Source: Flavobacterium sp. NKUCC04_CG
GTDB taxonomy: Bacteria > Bacteroidota > Bacteroidia > Flavobacteriales > Flavobacteriaceae
DNA: 64,000 nt
Assembly: GCF_019345525.1 (NCBI RefSeq)
Contig: NZ_JAHKRA010000001.1
Location: forward strand, 124,001 to 188,000
Reading direction: 5' to 3'
Shown here: in pieces, positions 35,179 to 44,400 of the stretch
How the letters are laid out: each line of letters starts with the position of its first letter
Numbering within the stretch: position 1 is the stretch's first letter
The notes under the pieces: model-generated
The model's database searches: none
The model's input: only the letters and a program-made list of their open reading frames with translations
What the model was told of the DNA's origin: nothing
Made by a program: the position numbers and the translations under genes

Positions 35179-38100
35179 TTAAAAAATCAATTTTTTCGTC
35201 ATCTTTTGTCCCGATTTACTCTGAATTACTATAAAGTAAATACCTTTCGAATATGCCGCATATGGAAATTCAAATCTAGTCTGATTAAGCTCTTTGCCGT
35301 GGTATATTGCTCGTCCATTAAGGTCAAAAATTTCAATATTATTCAATAGGGCTTTTCCTGTCTCAACAACTAAAATTTGATTGTTTTGGAAAACCACTAT
35401 ATCGCTATTGCTATGCATGTCATCTATGGACAAGTTCGGTTCTTTAAATACTAACGAAAATCGATTGTCAAACCTTCCTATTGCTGATGTAAAAACATAA
35501 TCCGCAATTGTTAATTCAACGGTAGTATTCGCTAACGCATCTTTTAAATATACCTTTTGATCAACTGCAAACAAGCCGTCTTTAGCCGCTATTTTTAAAC
35601 TAAAAACCCCAGCTGAAACCGCTGTAAACCTCAAGGCAATTTCATCGTCTACACTAAAAGGCAGACTCTTTCCTTGAATAGCTAAACTTTCGTCATTTAA
35701 TAAAGAAGTAATACTGTTGGTGTTTTGATCTAATTGAACCGCGTCAAACATACGGTCTTTTTGATTGGTTGCCCCTTCAATATACCCTACTAAGGTTTGA
35801 TTTTTACTGTTTTCTGGAGATTTCAATTCCATCCATATTCTGTGTTTTTCTAATTCGGGCTCGTTTCTATTAAAAAACGGAGCTCCCGAATCAACACGCA
35901 TATCATTGGTAAACAAAACCTCAGAACTCGCTAGTGCCTCGACAATAAAACCCTGAGCTACTGAAAGCTGTGCTGTTGGAATTTGAACACTGTTATCAGC
36001 AGCTACAGATCCCGTGGTATTGTAAACCGCAAAATTATTGGCTGCATAATTTTGAGTTTGCTCATTAAACGCATTGGTATTGGTATATAAATATACCGCT
36101 CCTGAAAGGTTGGTGTTTTGAGCGAGAAATAAATCGGCATGAATCGTCGAAGGGTATGGGTTTCCAATTAAATTGAATCCAGAACCTACTGCGCTCACCG
36201 GTATTGTATAGTTTCCATTGTTTAAAACGCCTTCAAAAGCTGCCTCAAATATCTGCGGCTGTTCCGTAAAGTTATTAGGTGCTCGAACCCCAAAAGCCTT
36301 AGCCCCTTCAAATACGGTTGCCGCATGGATTCCCGTAGTAGAGAACTGATTTAAAGCGGTATCGTAACTATAGAATCGGCCTTCTATCGTCTGGGGTGAA
36401 AAGTTGTACAAATTCTGTCCAGAAACCGGGCTACCCCAAAGTATATAATCCAGTCGTTTTAAAGGCAAACTATTTTTACGCACTTGTACCACTCCTGTAT
36501 TTATAGCTGTAGCAGTTTGAATTACCGCTGCCTTATCGTTAATTATAAAGCTTCCACGATTATCGATATCTCCTACGGTAAGCACATGATTTGAGCTTAA
36601 TGTTAAGTTTTTTGCAGGATTTATCTGTATGCTTTTTGCTATTAAATCCGTTGTTGAAACAAAGTCTGCATCGATAATTACCTTTTTATTTGCGGCTGGA
36701 ATCCCATTGCTCCAATTGGTTCCATCCCAAATTGTTTCTTCGGATTCCCCAGCAATATAACAAGTCCAAATGATGTCGTCTAAGGCAATTTGTGCGCCAA
36801 GTGATTTAATTTCTAAAGTTACATCATCAGCTATGTTTATTCCAGTTACTTGAAAAACCACTACTGTCGCATCAACGCCACCTTCGAAAACCGGTTCAAA
36901 AATTTCTTTTAGGGTTCCGTTAATCCATAATTCTAATTTTCTTGGTGCACTAGACGAATAGGCCTTTCTGGTTTTAACGCTAAAATCTCCTATACCATTA
37001 ACCAATTGAGTAGTTAATGAACTACCCGCTTTCATTATGGCGCCTTTCCCATCTATTTGATATAAGGCGTCATTTCTCAAATCAACATAATTCCATATAT
37101 AACCGTTTTCTCCATTGAAGCTGCCACTTCCATAGGTATTAGAAACAAAACTAGCTCCATCGAAAGTTTCGAATCCGCATTGGTCGCCACCTGGATTAGT
37201 GATTTCATTGACCAATACTACAAATGTTGTTGTATAGGGTTCGTAATTTTCATTACCTGCTTGTACTGCAGTAATAGTGGCGGTTCCGACTCCGTCCATG
37301 TGAAGCACATTGCCTGATATTCTTACTATATCTTCAGCCGAGCTGCTATATGATATATTTAGATTTGCCGACGTTTTTTCTAATAAGGGAAACGGTAAAG
37401 TCCCTAAAGGAAATACTTTGTCAACCAATCCCTCTGTCAGTTGTATGGCCTTCACTATTTCTACAGTCATAATTACTGCTTCACTAACACCTACTGCATT
37501 TGTAACAATTACGGAAACAGGAAAAACGCCAACTTGCATTGGAGTACCCTGGAATACGTTATCTACCAAAGTTATCCCATTGGGAAGCAGCCCGGTGACT
37601 TGAAATGAAATCGGGTTGTTTGAAGCTTGAATAGGACTATTTAAAACTTGATTGTAAACCCCTTGAACAGCTGTATTAACAATTTGAGATAGTTCACCCT
37701 CCGCAACGTCTTCTTGAGAGATTACTTTTATATCGTCAATAAAAAAACGGGAGTTAGCTGCTTGTTCTCCTTCAAAAACAATTTTAGAGTTGGTTGTTCC
37801 TGCTGATATTTCTACGGTGTATAGCGAAAAAGCACCTTTAACCAAAGTTACACCAGTAACAGAAAGGCTTCCCCCTCCTTCGATTCTTACTTTTAATTGT
37901 GTTTTTTCATTATTAGAATTCCACGCACCAGCCCTAAACGTTAAGGTAGCCGCTCCATTAAGACCTGTTAATTCGGGTGTTTTTAAATTTCCTAAAGCAC
38001 TCCCTGTACCCAGTTTCAAACACGAATCGCCTTTAAATCCTCTTGTAAATTCAAAGCCGTCAAAGTTTATTTGGGTGTTACTTGCAGCCGATCCCGACCA

Positions 38101-38238
38101 AATACCATCATTCCCCCCTGTTCCACTGATTGTACTGAAATCTTGATCGAGAATAACAGCCTGAGCAAATCCTATGCTCGAGACCAGGAGCATGATGAGA
38201 CAAGCTAAATGCTTCGTTTTGTGTAAAAATGTTCTCAT
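35179..38238 (-). CDS. T9SS-secreted multidomain surface protein
   Basis: 1019 residues: a signal peptide (ends IGFAQ, residue 26), a 'choice-of-anchor'-like jelly-roll domain (about 27-175, with RFFIDDIKV as its last strand), a putative Ig domain of the He_PIG type (about 190-265, LPNGITLVDNVFQGTP) and a second beta domain with another RKLELWINGTLKE/ALDDIIWTC jelly-roll (about 360-500). A long C-terminal region starts with WDGTNWSNGIP (about 505), common in T9SS proteins. A type A sorting tail ends the protein (IEIFDLNGRAIYHG ... KLIF, from about 960). It lacks the fibronectin/Ig_7 repeats of its neighbours, so it is a different cargo type. It probably forms an operon with the 77-residue protein. 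Confidence 0.85.
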   Translation of the reverse strand: MRTFLHKTKHLACLIMLLVSSIGFAQAVILDQDFSTISGTGGNDGIWSGSAASNTQINFDGFEFTRGFKGDSCLKLGTGSALGNLKTPELTGLNGAATLTFRAGAWNSNNEKTQLKVRIEGGGSLSVTGVTLVKGAFSLYTVEISAGTTNSKIVFEGEQAANSRFFIDDIKVISQEDVAEGELSQIVNTAVQGVYNQVLNSPIQASNNPISFQVTGLLPNGITLVDNVFQGTPMQVGVFPVSVIVTNAVGVSEAVIMTVEIVKAIQLTEGLVDKVFPLGTLPFPLLEKTSANLNISYSSSAEDIVRISGNVLHMDGVGTATITAVQAGNENYEPYTTTFVVLVNEITNPGGDQCGFETFDGASFVSNTYGSGSFNGENGYIWNYVDLRNDALYQIDGKGAIMKAGSSLTTQLVNGIGDFSVKTRKAYSSSAPRKLELWINGTLKEIFEPVFEGGVDATVVVFQVTGINIADDVTLEIKSLGAQIALDDIIWTCYIAGESEETIWDGTNWSNGIPAANKKVIIDADFVSTTDLIAKSIQINPAKNLTLSSNHVLTVGDIDNRGSFIINDKAAVIQTATAINTGVVQVRKNSLPLKRLDYILWGSPVSGQNLYNFSPQTIEGRFYSYDTALNQFSTTGIHAATVFEGAKAFGVRAPNNFTEQPQIFEAAFEGVLNNGNYTIPVSAVGSGFNLIGNPYPSTIHADLFLAQNTNLSGAVYLYTNTNAFNEQTQNYAANNFAVYNTTGSVAADNSVQIPTAQLSVAQGFIVEALASSEVLFTNDMRVDSGAPFFNRNEPELEKHRIWMELKSPENSKNQTLVGYIEGATNQKDRMFDAVQLDQNTNSITSLLNDESLAIQGKSLPFSVDDEIALRFTAVSAGVFSLKIAAKDGLFAVDQKVYLKDALANTTVELTIADYVFTSAIGRFDNRFSLVFKEPNLSIDDMHSNSDIVVFQNNQILVVETGKALLNNIEIFDLNGRAIYHGKELNQTRFEFPYAAYSKGIYFIVIQSKSGQKMTKKLIF

Positions 38239-38262
38239 AAATAAATCGTTTTTAATTTTTTA

Positions 38263-38270
38263 CTAAACTA
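38263..38270 (-). promoter_or_regulatory. TAnnTTAG element before the 1019-residue T9SS gene
   Basis: TAGTTTAG on the minus strand, 25 bp before the ATG at 38238. It is the same TAnnTTAG form that precedes the three complete giant paralogues and is one base different from the usual -7 consensus. Confidence 0.45.
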
Positions 38271-38384
38271 AAAATTCCCTTTTTATAAACACCCTGTGAT
38301 AGCTTAACGAATTGTTATGCTTACATTAATGAGACAGTCATCCAATTTTTTTTTTATAAAAAGAAATTCTTCACCATAAAAAAA

Positions 38385-38408
38385 CCCCAATTGATTGCTC
38401 AATTGGGG
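38385..38408 (-). terminator. intrinsic terminator of the 2699-residue T9SS gene
   Basis: CCCCAATTGA (38385-38394) pairs with TCAATTGGGG (38399-38408), a 10-bp perfect stem with a 4-nt loop. Read leftward it is followed by a T run. It resembles the terminator of the next paralogue (46626-46657). Confidence 0.92.
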
Positions 38409-38433
38409 CTTTTAGTACTATTTAAAAAGAAAT

Positions 38434-41400
38434 TTAATGCTTTACAATCTTCACAAATTGTGTTTGACTGTCTGTATAGATTTTCACCACATAAGTAGCT
38501 GTAGCCAATCGGCTCATATCCACTAAAACGATGTTGTCTGAAGCATGCTGTGTCAAAACGCGTTGTCCTGTTAGAGCATATACTTCGACTCTAACGATTG
38601 TTTCTTTATAAGTTATTGTCAAAATATCTTTAACCGGGTTTGGATAATAATTCAACTTAGTCAAATCAAAATCGTTAACACCTAGAGTCGGATTGATTTT
38701 CACCGTAACTGCAAAAGGCAAACTCGGGCAACCCGCTGCAGAATGAACCACTCCATAATAAACGTTTCCATTTATTAATGGCATGTTTGCTGCCAAACGA
38801 TTATTGTCAAGAAGTGCATCTTCTTCAGAACTATACCACACCACATTGTTTTTATCAAGTACTAAATTAGCGATGACGCTATTTTGTGCTTCCTCAAATT
38901 CTTGTAGTGCATTTCCGTTTGGAGCTGCAGGAATAGGGTTAATAGTAACCTGTATGGCTTTTCTAGGAGACTCGCAGTAGTAAATCGACTGACTTACATA
39001 ATACGTTCCCGATTGAAGCAAGGCATCATCAGTCAAGACTGCGCCACCTTCCGCTTGTTTGTACCATTTGACAATCATTCCCGTAGCCACATTTACCTGT
39101 AGATCGCTAACTTTTGCTTCTCCACAGAAAGCTTGCGCACGAGCATTTGGTGCTGTCGTATTACTAACGATATTAACGCCAATTCGAACACGAGCAGATT
39201 CACAATCTCCAATCTTCTGAGCTACATAATAAAGACCTGAACTTAAGTTCTGGTTATCACCTAAAGCAACTCCACCAGTAGCCACATTGTACCATTTTAC
39301 TTGCGCGCCTGGTAATGTTGTAACTTGTAAATCCCTAACTGTTGCAGTAGCTGTACAGAAATTTTGATTTTGAGCCGTAGGCATTGCAACTGTTTCATAA
39401 ACTGAAACGTTAACTGCTATTCTTGTAGACTCACATCCGTTGCTACTCTGAGCTACATAATAAGTTCCTGTTCTAAGGAAATCATTCGGAGACAATACTA
39501 CATTAGAATCCATAGAAGTGTACCAATTAGCTACTGCTCCAGGAGCCATTTGTACTGCTAAATTAGAAACTCGCGCTGTACCACAATAAATTTGAGTAGC
39601 CGTAGCCGTAGGAATTCCAGGAACTGGATTCACACTAATATTAACTCGTGTACGATCAGACTCACAAACCGTATTGCTTTGAGATACATAATATACCCCT
39701 GTTTGCAAGGCAATATCGCCCACAATCAGATTTTGATTGGCATCATACCAATTTAAAGTATTTGCCGTATCATAAGTAACTTCCAAATCAGACAGTACAG
39801 CCGTTCCACAAATATTTCTATTTGGTGAAATCGGTGCAGTCGGTTTTACTTTAATAACAATCTCAACTGGTACTCTAGTGGTAGATTCACAATTTCCAAT
39901 TATCTGAGTAACAAAATAAGTTCCCGTTGTAACTATAGTAGTCGGAGCTAAAACCACTCCTCCAGTTGCCTGACGGTACCATTTAAAAGCTGCACCCTCT
40001 TGACCTGTAGCAACTAAGTCCGAGATTCGAACTGCACCACAAAACTCTTGATCTTCTGCAACAGCATCGGTAATTATAACGGTTCTCACAGTATAGGTTT
40101 TCACCAAAGGACATCCATTTCCAGAAGAGACATTTGCTACCAAATCTTCATAACCTTCCGTTTGCCCTTTGTAATAAACCTTCTTAGCAGAGGTACCGGC
40201 TACATAAGGAACGGTTCCCGCTGCATCTGTGTAAACATTTGTAGCAGGAGACCAAGTTACTTTATAATCTCTTTCTCCTTTAAATACTACGTTATATCTA
40301 TTTTTACTTTGAGTAGGGGTTCCTGTAGTACCGAATAATAATCGGTTTTCAGTTCCTGCGGTATAGTACGTATTAGCATTATTAGCTAAATCTGCACCTG
40401 TGTGTGAAATCTCAACAATAATGTTAGAAGTTCCATCCCAAACATAAGGAGTGGCGAATACAATTTCTTGCCAACCGCTATCTGTATGTGTATACGTACT
40501 CGGTCCATAAACCGTCGTAAGACCTGTTGTTACATATGCTGATGATGCAAATGCATTTAAGGCAGTAGTTGCAATCTTCACTATGTAATTGGCATTGGTC
40601 AAACGAGATCCTGGAGTAGCTATATTAAAAGATAAACTCGAAATATTTCCAGCTGCTATTCCAGCCTCATTTAACTCCGCAGCTGTAAATAGTAATTGCG
40701 ATTTTCCAGCCGTAAATCTATTGTTAAAAGCCGTATTATTATCGTTATTCCCAGATACGGTAGTACCGGTACCAAATGTGGCTTGGAAATTTCTAGTATA
40801 TTCAACCTCTAACATCTGAGTTTCCTCTTCACACACAACAAGGTCTGTTTCAATGGGGGAGAAAGTTACCGCAGGTAAAAGCTTAACCACTACATTTACT
40901 TTTTTCATTACTTCACAAAAATCACCTGAGGTTTGTTTTGCAATTAGTGTGTATTCTGTACTTACAGTCGGATTAAACACCCATCCTGTTTGTGCATTAC
41001 CACTAACTCCTGCAGCAGGTGACCAAGTATAAGTATTATAAGTAGCTAAATCGCTAGTCACAGTAACCACACTAGAAGTTTCTCCTTCGCAGATAATCAC
41101 ATCTAATGTACTTAAAGAAACAGCAGGTGCAGGGCTAACCACCACATCTATTTTCTTTCTACCTGACAAACAAAGATCATTCCCTGTTCCAGTAGTTCCC
41201 TCAACCCAGTACGATTTATTGGCAGTCAGCAGTGGTGTTGTAAATGTCAATCCTTCTGAAAGGACTACGCCACCGGTAGCCACATCGTACCATTTAAAAA
41301 CTCCTGTAGTTCCCGTTACTGTTACCGTTAAATTCACTGTACCTTGTCCACATATAGCAGCATTTTCCACTGTGAAATCGGTATAATTACATAAGGTAGT

Positions 41401-44400
41401 AAACTTGGTAGCTAAGGTCCATTCGGAATTGGTAGTAGCAGAACATTTTGAACGAATATAAACCGAATATTCTGTTGCAGGTACCAATCCGGTAAGTGCT
41501 TTGGTTAAAATTGTATTGCCCAATATTTCAGTGGCAAATCGACCAACTGCGCCTGAACCAGCAGCCCCAGCAGTTCTAACCTCATATTCATAACCATTAG
41601 TAGGAACTGTAATAGGTGCCGTCCAATTCATTGTAGCCGTATTTTTGGTTACATCGTTAACTCCTAAATAAGTAGGTTTTAAACATGCTGGCACCACACC
41701 CGTTTCAAAAATAATTTGAGGGACATAAGTATATCTTGTACCCACACCAGGATTAGCTGGATTTTGCACCGTAATATCGCTACGGGTAGAAAACCCACGA
41801 TTAGCACCCGGAGTATCCATTCTTCTAAAATTAGCTCCAGCTGATCGAGATGGCGTATACTCGTGAACGCCGATAACAATATTACTTGTTCCATCCCAAA
41901 TAAATGGTTCCGTAAAGGTAATTTCTAACCAACCTTCTATTGGATCTCCTACTGGATAGGTCACCTCGCCATCAAACACCTGTTGCATAGCTGTAATAGG
42001 CACCCACTGGTCAACGCTCGTTGCAGTAAATTCCGTTTTAGCCGTGTTTCCCATAAAAACTTTCCAGTCCTTATAAGTAGCGGTTGCCGAAGTAGTTCTG
42101 ATATGGAATTTCAACTTCGTTATAGCTTGTCTTGTTGTTGCTCCAGCAGCACTACTGATTTCGCTAGCAAGATAAATTTGTTGTGTATAATTATGATCCC
42201 AGTTTGAACTCATTGGTAGCTCAGCGGTTGTTACAACACCACTACCAACAAATCCACTTACTAAAGTTTTAAAAGACATAGGAATTGCACTCCAAGCACT
42301 AGATTCTGTAGCAGTACATTTATTCCTAAACCACACATAATACTGAGTATCAGGAATTAATGCTGTTAAGTTTGCAAACATATTCGGAACATTAACAGTA
42401 CCCATAGGCGCTGTAGTACCAATAGGTGCTTGTGCTAAACTCGTAGCATAAAAATACTCCGTTCCTAGAACAGTTGTCGAATTCGTCCATTGCACCTTAA
42501 CCGAATTGATAGTCAAATCGGAAAAGCTGTATGAAGAAACACCAACACAGCTCGGCGCCGGCTCTGCAATCAGTACCACTTGTGGTACATATTGAAAACG
42601 TTCACTTGCCGCAGGAGGGTTATTTGGATTTGGGTTTGATGCTACGGCATCTACCCTATAGAGTAAGCCACGGTAATTAGTACCGGTATTCATTCTTCTA
42701 AAAGTTGCTCCAGCAGTATTCCCTGGAGTATTTTCGTAAACTCCAACCACTATATTACTTGTTCCATCCCATAAAAATGGCTCTGCAAGCGTGATTTCCA
42801 TCCAATCTCCAGCAGCTGCATCAGCAGGAAAAGTCACTTCTCCATCAAATACTGTTGTCAATTGCGATGTAGGAATCCATTCTGTGGCAGTTGTAGCACC
42901 AAATGCAGCCTTGGCGGTATTACCCATATAAATCTTCCAATCTTTATAGGTGGCATTTGCTGTGGTAGATTTATAATGAAATCTGACTTTCTTTATATAT
43001 CGCTCCGTACCTATAACCCCAGTCACTTCACTAGCTAAATAGATTTGTTGAGAATAATTATAGGAAAAACTAGAGTTTACAGGCAAAGTTGTAGCCGTTG
43101 TTTCTCCTGTACCAATTAGACCATTTGGATTGGTTACAAATGTATTCCCTTCTGTCCACTGACTAGTTTCAGTAGCGTTACATTTTACTCTAAACCAGAT
43201 ATAATAACGTGTGTTTTCATTTAAACCTTGTATTACACCTTCTGTAACTCGACCGATAAATTCTCCTGAAATATCCGTATTTGGATCTGGTACTGCGTCG
43301 GAAGTAGATAAATAATACTCTACGCCAACTATAGGTGCCGTTCCAAAAATAGACCAAGTATATTTTACTGAATTATTTGTAACATGGTCAAACATTAAGT
43401 TTAAAGGCGCCAGACAAGGAGGCGCAGGCTCCGCATGTAAGACTATTTGAGGCACATAGTATTGTGATGTACCCGAGTTTAAACTTTGAAGATTTGGATT
43501 TGCAGTACCAAATACTCCCATTCCTCTTTTGTTAATTGTATTAATCTTTCTAAAAACAGCACCGGCCAATAAATCTGGCGTATATTCATTAACAGCAATT
43601 ACCAAATTACTCTCACCATCCCAGATAAATGGTGTTGTTAATTCTATTTCCATCCAATCACCTACAGTAGGATTAGGAAAAGAGACTTCACCATCAAAAA
43701 CCTGTTCTAATTGATTTTGAGCAATCCAAGAAGTTCCTGTTGCAAATTCGGTTTGATTGGTGTTACCAATAAATATTTTCCAATCTTTATAATTGGCTGT
43801 AGCTGCTGCAGATTTAAGATGAAACTGAATTTTTGTAATCACATTATCCGTTCCTATTGCTGCAGTTATTTCGTCTTTTAAGTAAATCTGTTGTGAATAA
43901 TTAAATGCAGAACTCGATCGTAAAGGCAATTCACTTCCTACCAATTCCCCAGTACCGATTTGACCGATTAAGTTGGTTCTGAATTTATAAACCGTTGACC
44001 ATTCACCAGTAGTAGTAGCATTACATTTCACTCTAAACCAGATATAGTATTGAGTGTTTTCGTTTAAGCCTGTCAAAGCCAATTCTTCTCCAGGTGCACT
44101 TACAATTCCCGAGGGCTGTGTTGTTTGAGTAGGAGCAGTTGCCGATGTCGAGTAGAAATATTCGGTTCCTAAATATGGATTTGTCCCGTAAATATCCCAA
44201 CTGTATTTAATCGAATCGTGTCTCAAATCACTTGAAACAACATTTATAGGAAACACACATGTAGGTACATCTCGACTGACCAACGTCAGTTGAGGGACAT
44301 AGGTGTATGTTGCTCCTGAAGTTAAGTTTTGAGGATCTGGATTAACCATATCTGTTCCCGTAATGATTCCTCTATTCCCTGCAGTATCCATTTTTCTAAA